From positions 1-64,000 of the forward strand of contig CAYZTB010000010.1 in the NCBI GenBank assembly GCA_964481195.1: 64,000 nt of DNA, read 5' to 3'. Origin of the DNA: Palsa-948 sp964481195 (GTDB lineage Bacteria; Bacteroidota; Bacteroidia; Palsa-948). The translations under genes and the position numbers were made by a program. This document shows positions 44,191-52,990 of this stretch, piece by piece; positions within the stretch are counted from its first letter, which is position 1; each line of letters opens with the position of its first letter. The notes beneath the pieces were generated by a model. The model saw only the letters and a list, made by a program, of their open reading frames with translations, did no database searches and had not been told where the DNA came from.

Positions 44191-45240
44191 CTAATGAATT
44201 ATTTTAAATATCATTTCTTTCATTAACTCGCCCTGATCCACGCTGTTTCCATCAAACCCCTTAGCTCTAAGGTCATATTGTCGGAGCATTGAAATGACTC
44301 CCATTACTTTCCCTCTTGAATAGTTATTGGCTGCGCTTGTGTAGTCTTTTACAAAATAGGGGCTAACCCTTAACGCTGAGGCTACATTGTTCTGAGACTT
44401 GTCTTGTAAAAAATGATACATTAATATTTTAGAAAAATACCCCCCTAATAATGCTATTGTCATTACCAAAGGATTGTCTTTGGGGTTGGAAGCAAAGTAA
44501 TTTATTATCCGGTTGGCTTTTAAAGAATCTCTTTTCCCAATAGCTGCCTGAAGCTCAAAATTATTGTACTCTTTACTTATTCCAATAAATTTTTGAATGT
44601 GATCGGTGGTGATTTTAGTGTTCAATGGTAAATTGATCATCAACTTTTCCATTTCTTTAGCTATCTTACTAAGGTCATTTCCTAAAAATTCTGTAAGCAG
44701 TTGTCCCGCCATGGGCTCCATTGTATATTTCTTCTCTTTAATAAAATTTTCTACCCAGCTTGGGACTTTGTTATCGTACAGCTTTACCGACTTCATAACT
44801 ACTGCTTTTTTGCTAAGTGTTTTAGCAAATGCAGTTCGCATATCTATTGTTTTGTATTTATGGCAAAAAACCAATATGGTGCTTTTTTGAGGGTTACTCA
44901 AGTATATTTCCAAAGGATGTTTTTTCAACTCATCCTCTTTAGATGAAGAAAGCTTTTTTTCTTTTGGAATCAGGTCCTTCATGTTTTGAGCTTCTCTAAC
45001 AATTACCACTCTATAATTGCTCATCATCGGATAGCTTTTTGCTTCGCTTAACACTTGCAATATGGATGTCTCACCACCATATAATATTGTTTGATTGAAT
45101 GCCTTTTCAGATTCCTCCAATACCCTATCTTCTATTACGCTAGCAACAGCATCAATAAAAAAGGGCTCATCACCCATCAATAAGTATACTGGATGGTATA
45201 CTTTATTTTTAATGTCAGATATAATTTTTTCAAAATCCAT
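44191..45240 (-). CDS. holA: DNA polymerase III subunit delta
   Basis: Delta is the clamp-loader subunit that opens the sliding clamp. The 349-residue protein begins MDFEKIISDIKNKVYHPVYLLMGDEPFFIDAV, where the YLLMGDEPFF segment is the family signature; the AAA+-like region and collar domain follow. There is no functional Walker motif, as expected for delta. It works with DnaX (gene at 6993). It diverges from the HsdR_N gene out of a 105-base region containing a 14-bp inverted repeat. Confidence 0.92.
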   Translation of the reverse strand: MDFEKIISDIKNKVYHPVYLLMGDEPFFIDAVASVIEDRVLEESEKAFNQTILYGGETSILQVLSEAKSYPMMSNYRVVIVREAQNMKDLIPKEKKLSSSKEDELKKHPLEIYLSNPQKSTILVFCHKYKTIDMRTAFAKTLSKKAVVMKSVKLYDNKVPSWVENFIKEKKYTMEPMAGQLLTEFLGNDLSKIAKEMEKLMINLPLNTKITTDHIQKFIGISKEYNNFELQAAIGKRDSLKANRIINYFASNPKDNPLVMTIALLGGYFSKILMYHFLQDKSQNNVASALRVSPYFVKDYTSAANNYSRGKVMGVISMLRQYDLRAKGFDGNSVDQGELMKEMIFKIIH

Positions 45241-45264
45241 AATTTACAGCACATTTTAATATGA

Positions 45265-45312
45265 ACGAAAATACAAAAAGGGAAAAGCCAAATTACAATT
45301 TTGTATTTTCGT
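45265..45312. promoter_or_regulatory. Perfect 14-bp inverted repeat between holA and the HsdR_N gene
   Basis: Arms ACGAAAATACAAAA (45265-45278) and TTTTGTATTTTCGT (45299-45312) have a 20-base spacer. Each arm reads as the same TTTGTATTTTCG motif pointing toward its own downstream gene, so it could be two mirror-image promoters or one shared operator. Confidence 0.5.
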
Positions 45313-45345
45313 AACCTTCTAAAGTAAGTAATTTAGAATTAATTA

Positions 45346-45822
45346 ATGACCAAACTCAATTTACCGGAATATGATTTTCGCATCCAAAACACAGATAAAG
45401 GTGTGCAAATTTTTGATTCTATCCGAAAAAAATACCTAACTCTTACTCCTGAAGAATGGGTAAGGCAAAATTTTATTCAATACCTGATACAAGAAAAAAA
45501 ATATCCTTCTTCACTCATTGCTGTTGAAGCTGGCATGAAATATAATAAGCTACAAAAGCGATGCGATATTGCTATCTATGATAAAGGTGGCGTGATATGG
45601 ATGCTTGTAGAATGTAAATCAACCGATATTACTTTATCACAAAAAACTTTTGATCAGCTTGCTACATACAATAAAGCAATTAATAAACCTGCTAAATACT
45701 TAGCAATCACAAATGGTCTTAAACATTTCTGTTGCGAAAATTCAGCCAACGTGCAAAATGGGATGAAGGAAGGAAGTCAAGAATATGTGTTTTTAAAAGA
45801 TTTTCCATCATTTCCTCTTTGA
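45346..45822 (+). CDS. Stand-alone HsdR N-terminal-like PD-(D/E)XK nuclease domain
   Basis: The 158-residue protein matches the HsdR N-terminal domain (HSDR_N_2 type). Its restriction-endonuclease core reads RCDIAIYDKGGVIWMLVECKS, with the catalytic Asp in CDIAI and the ExK in ECKS. There is no helicase motor, methylase or specificity subunit nearby, so it is not a type I restriction system. Such single domains are commonly next to holA in Bacteroidota, perhaps acting on replication or repair DNA. Catalytic activity and role are inference. The upstream inverted repeat is the candidate promoter. Confidence 0.8.
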   Translation: MTKLNLPEYDFRIQNTDKGVQIFDSIRKKYLTLTPEEWVRQNFIQYLIQEKKYPSSLIAVEAGMKYNKLQKRCDIAIYDKGGVIWMLVECKSTDITLSQKTFDQLATYNKAINKPAKYLAITNGLKHFCCENSANVQNGMKEGSQEYVFLKDFPSFPL

Positions 45823-45871
45823 TTTTGGCTAAAAATGGTTACTTAATAGTTCAAAAAAAAGTTGCTTAAAA

Positions 45872-45902
45872 TTTGACTTTGATTTCGAGATTTATACCTT
45901 TA
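45872..45902 (+). promoter_or_regulatory. Promoter-like -33 TTTG and -7 TACCTTTA pair before the S8 protease gene
   Basis: TTTG at 45872-45875 and TACCTTTA at 45895-45902 are separated by 19 bases, the spacing expected for the Bacteroidota sigma factor. The leader to ATG 45943 is about 40 bases. Confidence 0.5.
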
Positions 45903-45942
45903 CATACCTTAATTAAAAACCAAAAATTAAACCTCAACTATA

Positions 45943-48777
45943 ATGAAAAAAATTACTCTTTTTTGTGCAGCATTTTTTGCATTTGGGACATTAATGACAC
46001 ACGCAGGTAATCGCGCAACCGTAATTATTCCTGGAGATCATTTTCCTACTTCTTTTAGGATGGATCCAAAATTAACAGCCGAAGATTACTTACCAAACAC
46101 AATTATTTTTAAGGTGAAATCCCAATATCGTCAGAATTGCAAAGCAAATTCTATAGACAATATTTTACGCTTGCAGGATTTACTTTCTGCAGTTGGGTCA
46201 AAAGATTTTGCTAAAATATATCCTAACCACAGACCACCAGAAAAAGAATTTAATGATGTGGGCATGCCATTAGTTGACATTTCACTTATATACTCTTTCA
46301 AATATTCTAGCTCTCAGTCTATTGAGAAAGTAATCAATCAGTTTTTAGCTCTTGGTTATTTTGAATTTGTTGAGCCTTGGTATATTCACCAACTACATTT
46401 TGTACCAAACGATCCTAGTTACAATGCTAACCAATACTTTATTAAAGGAAACGTTGCAGGTAGTGTTGATGCTCAAAACGCATGGAACATTACAACAGGA
46501 ATCCCTTCTGTTGTAATTGGAATTGTAGATACCGGAACTTCTCCAAATCACCCTGATTTAGCAGCAAACTATCTTGGAGGATATGATGTAGGAATGAATG
46601 ACAGTGATCCTACTTGGCAAGGCAATGCTCACGGAGTTGCTGTTTCTGGCGATGCTTGCGCTGTAACAAACAATGGTGTTGGCGTAGCAAGCCCTGGTTA
46701 CAATTGCAAATTTAAAGCTATTAAAATTGCGGATGCTTCAGGTGCACTAATTGCAGGATATACTGGTATTACTTGGGCTGCAGATAACGGCTGTAAAATT
46801 ATTAACTGCTCTTGGGGCGGCTCCGGAGGAGGAACTTACGGTCAAACAATTGTTGACTATGCTGCGATTAACAAAAATTGCTTGTTAACTTGTTCTGCTG
46901 GTAACGGTGGGGTTGAAGAGTTTTTATGGCCTTCTTCATATAATAATGTTTATCGTGTTGCATCTACAGCTAGCTCAGATGCTAGATCTGGATTTTCTTC
47001 TTATGGTCTAGATGTTGACTATGGCTCTCCAGGAAGTGGGATTTATTCTACCACTAACAACACTAGTTATGGTTCAATGGATGGAACATCTATGGCTAGT
47101 CCAGTTTCTGCTGGCGTAGCTGGTTTAATTCAATCTCAATGGAATTATGCAAATGCCTTTCAAATTGGGGAAAGAATGAAACAAACCTGCGATCCTTTTG
47201 CAGGATCTTCAACGATTGCTTTATTTAATGCTGGTAAAATGGGTAAAGGTAGAATTGATGCTGCTAGAGCAGTAAATTCATCCATTACAGCAAAATCACT
47301 TGTAATGAACCCAGTAACAATTACAGATGGAAACGATAATGTGTTTATGCCAAGTGAAGCAATTACTATTGGTGGTGCTTTCATCAACTATCTAGATGCT
47401 TCATCAGCTTCGGCTGCTGCAGTTCTTACCATTGTTTCTGGTCCAGGTACTATTACAAATGGAAATTATACCATTGGCGCATTAGCTACATTAGCTACTA
47501 ATACTATGGCTACACCATTTGGAGTTACCATACAAGCAGGTGCTGCTGTTAATTCTAAAATTTCATTTAAAGTAACTATTACCGATGGTACATTTTCAGG
47601 ATCTCAATACTTTGATATCACAGTAAATCCTGATTATATTAACATTATAAATAATGATGTGCATACTTCTATCACAAGTAAAGGTAGAATTGGATTCAAT
47701 TTAGACGGTACTCAACAAGGACTAGGATTTGATTATCAAGTAACTAATCCTTCTACTCAAATGTTGTATGAGATGAGTTTAATGGTTGGAAAATCTTCTA
47801 CTTCTGTTTCTGACATGTTTCGTGAAGCAGGAACAGGGAACTCAGATTTTACATCTTCTACAAGAGTTTACCAAGTGAACCCAGCTACTGTATCTGATTT
47901 TGATTTGGATGGCAAATTTACTGATGCAACTTCTCCAAGCCCAGTGCCAGTTCAAGTACATCACAATGCTTATGCATGGAGTACTGCCCCTTTCAGAAGA
48001 TTTGTTATTGTTAAATATGTAATAAAGAACACTAGTAGTAGTGCCTTAAGCAATATTGCCGTAGGTATTGTTGCTGACTGGGACATTATAGATGCTGCAA
48101 AGAACAAGGGAGGTTTTGATCCTATAAATAAAATGGGATATGTATATGACGTATCATCTGCTTCTGGTACTTATGCAGGAATAAAACTACTTACTGGCGG
48201 TACCGTTAACAACTACGTAATTGACCTTGTAGCAGGAGGAAATGGCGGTGTAGATGCTGGAACTGATTACCTAACAAATGAAAAATACACCACTATGACT
48301 ACAAGCAGAAATGCCGATGGATATGGAGCTGGTGGTGGTGACGTAATGAATTGTGTAAGCTCCACAGGGCTTAACATACCTGCTGGTGACAGTATAACCG
48401 TTGCTTTTGCTCTAATTGGAGGTGATAATTTAGCTGATATCCAGCTAAGTGCTTGTCAAGCTCAAAACAAATGGGATGGCACTTCTAACCCATGCGTAAC
48501 AGCAGTAAACAATATGGAAAATGAGAACTTCTGGATGTATAACTACCCAAATCCAGCAACGAATTCATTTAATATTGAATACAACATTTCCGGAAACACC
48601 AACTCTTCTATTCGTATCTTAAATGCACTTGGAGAGACTGTGATGGTATTTGACAACCTAAAAGCGGGTAACAATACCATTGCTGTTGATGCATCCAATT
48701 TCAGCTCAGGTATTTATTTTTATCATCTGAAATCGGGAGAAGCAGTAATTACTAAAAAAATTACTATTACCAAGTAA
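45943..48777 (+). CDS. S8 family (subtilisin-like) serine protease with T9SS sorting domain
   Basis: The 944-residue protein has a signal peptide (TLFCAAFFAFGTLMTHA), a pro-region to about residue 150, and a subtilase domain with Asp196 (GIVDTGTSPNHPD), His230 (GNAHGVAV), oxyanion Asn321 (SAGNGG) and Ser383 (GTSMASP). Beta-rich domains follow, ending with a T9SS type A sorting domain (YPNPATNSFNIEY to the C-terminus). It is inferred to be an exported, surface-bound or released protease that digests external protein. The gene has its own candidate promoter and a strong terminator at 48795-48828. Confidence 0.95.
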   Translation: MKKITLFCAAFFAFGTLMTHAGNRATVIIPGDHFPTSFRMDPKLTAEDYLPNTIIFKVKSQYRQNCKANSIDNILRLQDLLSAVGSKDFAKIYPNHRPPEKEFNDVGMPLVDISLIYSFKYSSSQSIEKVINQFLALGYFEFVEPWYIHQLHFVPNDPSYNANQYFIKGNVAGSVDAQNAWNITTGIPSVVIGIVDTGTSPNHPDLAANYLGGYDVGMNDSDPTWQGNAHGVAVSGDACAVTNNGVGVASPGYNCKFKAIKIADASGALIAGYTGITWAADNGCKIINCSWGGSGGGTYGQTIVDYAAINKNCLLTCSAGNGGVEEFLWPSSYNNVYRVASTASSDARSGFSSYGLDVDYGSPGSGIYSTTNNTSYGSMDGTSMASPVSAGVAGLIQSQWNYANAFQIGERMKQTCDPFAGSSTIALFNAGKMGKGRIDAARAVNSSITAKSLVMNPVTITDGNDNVFMPSEAITIGGAFINYLDASSASAAAVLTIVSGPGTITNGNYTIGALATLATNTMATPFGVTIQAGAAVNSKISFKVTITDGTFSGSQYFDITVNPDYINIINNDVHTSITSKGRIGFNLDGTQQGLGFDYQVTNPSTQMLYEMSLMVGKSSTSVSDMFREAGTGNSDFTSSTRVYQVNPATVSDFDLDGKFTDATSPSPVPVQVHHNAYAWSTAPFRRFVIVKYVIKNTSSSALSNIAVGIVADWDIIDAAKNKGGFDPINKMGYVYDVSSASGTYAGIKLLTGGTVNNYVIDLVAGGNGGVDAGTDYLTNEKYTTMTTSRNADGYGAGGGDVMNCVSSTGLNIPAGDSITVAFALIGGDNLADIQLSACQAQNKWDGTSNPCVTAVNNMENENFWMYNYPNPATNSFNIEYNISGNTNSSIRILNALGETVMVFDNLKAGNNTIAVDASNFSSGIYFYHLKSGEAVITKKITITK

Positions 48778-48794
48778 TAGGTTTTTTATAAACT

Positions 48795-48828
48795 AAAAAA
48801 ACCTGACGAATTCGTCAGGTTTTTTTTT
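48795..48828 (+). terminator. Rho-independent terminator after the S8 protease gene
   Basis: Perfect palindrome ACCTGACGAA/TTCGTCAGGT, extended by A-run and T-run, follows the stop codon by about 20 bases. Confidence 0.93.
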
Positions 48829-48863
48829 GCCAACAATTAACCTATAATGGCAAAAAACTATAA

Positions 48864-48901
48864 TTGTCTTTGGGTCAGCAGTTTTTATTTTTGTAAATTT
48901 G
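48864..48901 (+). promoter_or_regulatory. Two overlapping promoter-like elements before aconitase
   Basis: TATTTTTG (48886-48893) and TAAATTTG (48894-48901) are both exact TAnnTTTG matches. TTG at 48864-48866 is 19 bases from the first, and TTTG at 48869-48872 is 21 bases from the second. Either could serve; the leader to ATG 48951 is about 50 bases. Confidence 0.5.
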
Positions 48902-48950
48902 CTCCGAAAGTTGATTCGATAATATTTATACTCATTTAACTATATACTTT

Positions 48951-51218
48951 ATGGCTTTTGACATTGAAATGATTCGCGAGATCTACAAAAATCTACCTTC
49001 AAAGATTGAAGCTGCTCGAAAAATTGTTGGTCGCCCGCTAACACTAACAGAAAAAATATTATACACTCACCTTCACGCTGATCAAAAAGCAGGTACCTTT
49101 TCCAGAGGAAAATCTTATGTTGATTTTGCTCCAGACAGAGTAGCCATGCAGGATGCAACTGCCCAAATGGCATTGCTTCAATTTATGCAATCAGGCAGAG
49201 CAAAAGTGGCAGTACCTTCAACAGCACATTGCGATCATTTGATAGTAGCTAAAGATGGTGCGGCAAAAGATTTGGAATTTGCTACGAAAGAAAGCAAAGA
49301 AGTATTTGACTTCTTAGGTTCTGTTTCCAGTAAGTATGGCATTGGATTTTGGAAACCTGGCGCAGGTATCATCCATCAAGTAGTTTTAGAAAATTATGCT
49401 TTCCCTGGCGGAATGATGATAGGTACCGATTCTCATACTGTAAATGCAGGAGGACTTGGCATGATTGCTATTGGCGTTGGCGGAGCTGATGCTTGCGATG
49501 TAATGGCTGGACTTGCTTGGGAATTGAAAATGCCAAAATTAATTGGTGTAAAACTTACCGGGAAATTAAGCGGTTGGACTGCTCCAAAAGATGTAATCTT
49601 AAAAGTTGCTGGGATACTCACCGTTAAAGGTGGTACCGATGCGGTGGTTGAATATTTTGGCGAAGGAGCATTATCCATGAGCTGCACTGGCAAGGGAACG
49701 ATTTGCAACATGGGTGCAGAAATTGGAGCTACTACGTCAACCTTTGGTTACGATGCATCCATGGAGCGCTATTTGAATGCTACAGGACGTGCTGATGTTG
49801 CAGAGCTTGCAAACAAAGTAAAAGAACATCTTACTGCAGATGCTGAAGTATATGCAAATCCGGAAAAATACTTTGACCAAATAATAGAAATAAATTTATC
49901 TGAATTAGAGCCTCACGTAAACGGCCCCTTTACTCCAGACTTAGCTACTCCTATTTCTCAATTAAAAGATGCTGCTATCAAAAACGGATGGCCAACTAAA
50001 ATATCAGTTGGACTGTTAGGCTCCTGCACTAATTCATCCTATGAAGATATTTCCAGGGCGGTGAGTCTGGCCCGACAAGTTTCCTCCAAAAGTTTAAAGA
50101 CAAAATCCGAATATCTTATCAATCCTGGTTCTGAACAGATTCGCTATACCATCAAGCGAGATGGTTTCTTGGATGTGTTTGACCAGATTGGCGCTAAAGT
50201 ATTTACCAACGCCTGCGGCCCCTGTATTGGCATGTGGGACAGAATGGGTGCAGAGAAAAAAGAAAAGAACACTATTATCCACTCCTTTAACCGAAACTTT
50301 GCAAAGCGGAACGATGGAAACCCAAACACCTATGCATTTGTTGCTTCACCAGAAATTGTAACTGCAATGGCAATTGGCGGTGATCTTACGTTTAATCCAC
50401 TAACCGATTATTTGATTAATGAAAAAGGTGAAAAAGTAAAATTAGATCCCCCTACCGGAGATGAATTACCTAAGAATGGTTTTGCTGTTGAAGATGCCGG
50501 CTATCAAGCCCCAGCTTCGGACGGAAAAAATATTACTGTTACCGTTTCTCCAACTAGTACGCGCTTACAATTACTTGATCCATTCCCTGCTTGGGAAGGG
50601 GCAGACTTAAAAGGCTTAATGCTTTTAATAAAAGCTAAAGGAAAATGTACTACCGATCATATTTCAATGGCAGGTCCCTGGTTAAAGTTCAGAGGTCATC
50701 TAGACAATATCTCCAACAATATGTTAATTGGAGCAGTTAATGCATTTAATGAAAAAACTGATTGTGTAAAAAATCAGCTGGATGGAAAATATGATTCGGT
50801 TCCAAAAGTGCAGCGTGCTTATAAGGCATCAAACATCGGTTCTATAGTAGTGGGCGATGAAAACTATGGAGAAGGATCATCCAGAGAGCATGCAGCAATG
50901 GAACCTCGTCATTTAGGAGTACGGGCAGTGCTGGTAAAATCATTTGCTCGTATTCATGAAACAAATCTTAAAAAGCAAGGAATGCTTGGTCTTACCTTTG
51001 CTAATAAGGATGATTATAATAAAATTCAAGAAGACGATTTGATTGATATTTTAGGACTAACAGAGTTTGCACCAGGAGAGCAACTCAACTTGGTGCTGCA
51101 CCATACTACCGGAGATCATGAAATCATTCAAGTAAATCATTCTTATAACGAACAACAAATAGAATGGTTTAAAGCCGGTGGCGCGTTAAATATTATTCGC
51201 GCCAAAGCAAAGGCGTAA
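48951..51218 (+). CDS. acn: Aconitate hydratase, mitochondrial-like class
   Basis: Aconitase isomerises citrate to isocitrate with a [4Fe-4S] cluster. The 755-residue length and overall sequence fit the mitochondrial-type class. The cluster-binding cysteines are in SCTNSS and in ACGPCIGM, and other conserved segments include AIGVGGADACDVMAG, TDSHTVNAGG and the C-terminal swivel domain with GDENYGEGSSREHAAMEPR. The enzyme is cytosolic. It precedes icd in the TCA cycle though the genes are 36 kb apart. The downstream two-gene module starts 15 bases after its stop. Confidence 0.97.
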   Translation: MAFDIEMIREIYKNLPSKIEAARKIVGRPLTLTEKILYTHLHADQKAGTFSRGKSYVDFAPDRVAMQDATAQMALLQFMQSGRAKVAVPSTAHCDHLIVAKDGAAKDLEFATKESKEVFDFLGSVSSKYGIGFWKPGAGIIHQVVLENYAFPGGMMIGTDSHTVNAGGLGMIAIGVGGADACDVMAGLAWELKMPKLIGVKLTGKLSGWTAPKDVILKVAGILTVKGGTDAVVEYFGEGALSMSCTGKGTICNMGAEIGATTSTFGYDASMERYLNATGRADVAELANKVKEHLTADAEVYANPEKYFDQIIEINLSELEPHVNGPFTPDLATPISQLKDAAIKNGWPTKISVGLLGSCTNSSYEDISRAVSLARQVSSKSLKTKSEYLINPGSEQIRYTIKRDGFLDVFDQIGAKVFTNACGPCIGMWDRMGAEKKEKNTIIHSFNRNFAKRNDGNPNTYAFVASPEIVTAMAIGGDLTFNPLTDYLINEKGEKVKLDPPTGDELPKNGFAVEDAGYQAPASDGKNITVTVSPTSTRLQLLDPFPAWEGADLKGLMLLIKAKGKCTTDHISMAGPWLKFRGHLDNISNNMLIGAVNAFNEKTDCVKNQLDGKYDSVPKVQRAYKASNIGSIVVGDENYGEGSSREHAAMEPRHLGVRAVLVKSFARIHETNLKKQGMLGLTFANKDDYNKIQEDDLIDILGLTEFAPGEQLNLVLHHTTGDHEIIQVNHSYNEQQIEWFKAGGALNIIRAKAKA

Positions 51219-51233
51219 TTACACGAGTCGTAA

Positions 51234-51431
51234 ATGTATAAACTAGATAGAACTGCTTTTAAATCACAAAGTGCCAATGAGCCTTCCTCACATGCTTCTT
51301 ATTGGAAAAAACAGTCAGCGGAAGAACGACTAAAAGCTGCAATGTACTTAAACAGTGTTGCATTTAATTATGACTTTAGCAATCCGCCCAGAATGGATAA
51401 AACACTTCACCGACAAAGAAAACATCACTGA
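51234..51431 (+). CDS. Small basic protein paired with a nucleotidyltransferase
   Basis: This 65-residue protein (MYKLDRTAFKSQ...) is rich in charged residues, with a central helix (SAEERLKAAMYLNSVAFNY) and a basic C-terminus ending HRQRKHH. I know similar short proteins directly before nucleotidyltransferase genes in other Bacteroidota, but not their function. Its stop codon overlaps the start of the next gene (TGATG), which is strong evidence of translational coupling and, for me, that it is a real gene. It might be an antitoxin or a partner. Confidence 0.65.
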   Translation: MYKLDRTAFKSQSANEPSSHASYWKKQSAEERLKAAMYLNSVAFNYDFSNPPRMDKTLHRQRKHH

Positions 51432-51886
51432 TGGGAAATATCTTTAACCAAGACTTTAGAGAATTTCTCCTCGCCTTAAATAAAAATAAAGTTGAATATT
51501 TGATAATAGGAGGATATGCGGTCATCTTACACGGTTACTCTAGAACAACTGGTGATATTGATATTTGGGTAGCTAAGACCGAAGAGAACTATAACAAACT
51601 TGTCAAAGCTTTTGCTGATTTCAGAATGCCGGTTATGGGAATGACGAAAGATATTTTTTTGAACGATAAGAATGTAGACATTTTTACGTATGGCAAACCA
51701 CCTGTTTGTATTGATATTATGACAAGCGTTAAAGGTGTATTATTTAGAGAAGCCTATCCTAACTCAGTGCTGAGAAAAGTTGACAGGATTGACATTAGAT
51801 TAATAGATTACAGAGACTTACTTACTACGAAAAGAGCAAGTGGAAGACATAAAGATCTTGATGACTTGGAGAATATTCAATCGTAA
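51431..51886 (+). CDS. Nucleotidyltransferase-fold protein (AbiEii/MNT-like)
   Basis: This 151-residue protein has the minimal nucleotidyltransferase fold: a helix then the glycine pair in YLIIGGYAVILHG, the metal-binding DIDIW (Asp pair) in TTGDIDIWVAK, and a later Asp in CIDIMTSV as a candidate third carboxylate. These are shared with AbiEii toxins and DUF6036 proteins. It is preceded by a coupled 65-residue gene and followed immediately by the DUF4421 gene (stop TAA abuts its ATG). It could be a toxin-antitoxin or modification module, though the substrate (tRNA, protein or nucleotide) is unknown. Confidence 0.8.
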   Translation: MGNIFNQDFREFLLALNKNKVEYLIIGGYAVILHGYSRTTGDIDIWVAKTEENYNKLVKAFADFRMPVMGMTKDIFLNDKNVDIFTYGKPPVCIDIMTSVKGVLFREAYPNSVLRKVDRIDIRLIDYRDLLTTKRASGRHKDLDDLENIQS

Positions 51887-52978
51887 ATGAAGAATAGTTC
51901 GATTTCCTTCCTTTTGTTTACACTTAATCTACTAGGAAGATGTTTATGTGCCCAAGAATCGGGAACAGCATCTCTCTCTAGCCAAGATACCAATCGCATT
52001 GATACTAACTATGTTAAATCTTACAAAGACAAATTAATAGTGGGACTTTGGCAGTCTGAGCGTAGGTTCGAAATAGTTATTGATCAAAAGTTTGGACACG
52101 ATTCTACAAGTTCAGCAATAAATTATGTTGCAAACTCCAATAAAGTTTCTGGTGTTTCTCTTGACTTCGACATCATTGGTCTTGCCTTTGGATACAGGTC
52201 TCTACCAGGAGGCAATAAAAGAACTGGCAGTACTGATTACTTGGATTTAGGTCTTAACATTAATACCCGTAGCATTCGCTTAGAAAACAGCTTTAAACGT
52301 TACACCGGATTTTATGATTTGAATTCACCGGATTATATACTTCCATTTACAGATTCTACAAATTATTTTCAAAACCCGTCCTTAAATTTACGTGTTGTAA
52401 AAACAAAACTTATTTACACGTTCAATAAAAAGAAGTTTGCACTTAGTGCAGCGTATGCAAATGTGAAAAGACAAGTGAAATCCAAAGGCTCTTGGCTACT
52501 CATTGGAAATTTTTATTCATTAAATTTTTATTCCGACTCCTCCATTATCCCTACCCCTCTTCAACCAAAATACGGTGTGGTGTGGGACGGATTAAACCGG
52601 ATGAATGTATACGCATATTCTGCAGGGTTTGGTGGCACCTACACGTTAATTATTGCCCAAAATTTCTATTTCAATATCCTTGGCACTTTTGGTTTAGAAA
52701 GGCAATACAGGCATTACTATACTCAGCCCGAAAATGTGCACTTTGCCTATTGGAAAACCTGGTCTGCCAGCGACTGGAGAGCATCCTTTGGCTACAATGG
52801 AAAAAGGTTTTTCATGCGCCTATCAACTATATACGACATTAACAATTATGAATCTGAAGACATGAAGTTTGATATGAGATTCATAGCAGGTTCTTTCGAT
52901 TTTGGCTATCGCTTTAATTTAAAAGCCCCTAAGCCGTATCAAAAATTTCGAGAAACTAAAATTTACAAAATGCTGTAA
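51887..52978 (+). CDS. DUF4421 family protein
   Basis: This 363-residue protein has a signal peptide (FLLFTLNLLGRCLCAQ) and a beta-rich mature part full of aromatic, alternating strands such as GDSSIIPTPLQPKYGVVWDGLNR and SFGYNGKRFFMRLSTIYDI, ending FRETKIYKML. The pattern fits DUF4421, a family of predicted outer-membrane or periplasmic barrels of unknown function in Bacteroidota. Its ATG directly follows the stop of the nucleotidyltransferase gene. The next gene, also an envelope protein, is 12 bases on, so they may work together. Confidence 0.72.
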   Translation: MKNSSISFLLFTLNLLGRCLCAQESGTASLSSQDTNRIDTNYVKSYKDKLIVGLWQSERRFEIVIDQKFGHDSTSSAINYVANSNKVSGVSLDFDIIGLAFGYRSLPGGNKRTGSTDYLDLGLNINTRSIRLENSFKRYTGFYDLNSPDYILPFTDSTNYFQNPSLNLRVVKTKLIYTFNKKKFALSAAYANVKRQVKSKGSWLLIGNFYSLNFYSDSSIIPTPLQPKYGVVWDGLNRMNVYAYSAGFGGTYTLIIAQNFYFNILGTFGLERQYRHYYTQPENVHFAYWKTWSASDWRASFGYNGKRFFMRLSTIYDINNYESEDMKFDMRFIAGSFDFGYRFNLKAPKPYQKFRETKIYKML

Positions 52979-52990
52979 TCAATTTACATT

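Noticed and set aside
45346..45822. Type I restriction-modification system
   Set aside because: Only the N-terminal nuclease domain is present; there is no motor, HsdM or HsdS gene in the window.
51234..51886. Mobile element origin for the nucleotidyltransferase module
   Set aside because: No inverted or direct repeats, transposase or integrase, and composition appears like the neighbours, so mobility is not supported.
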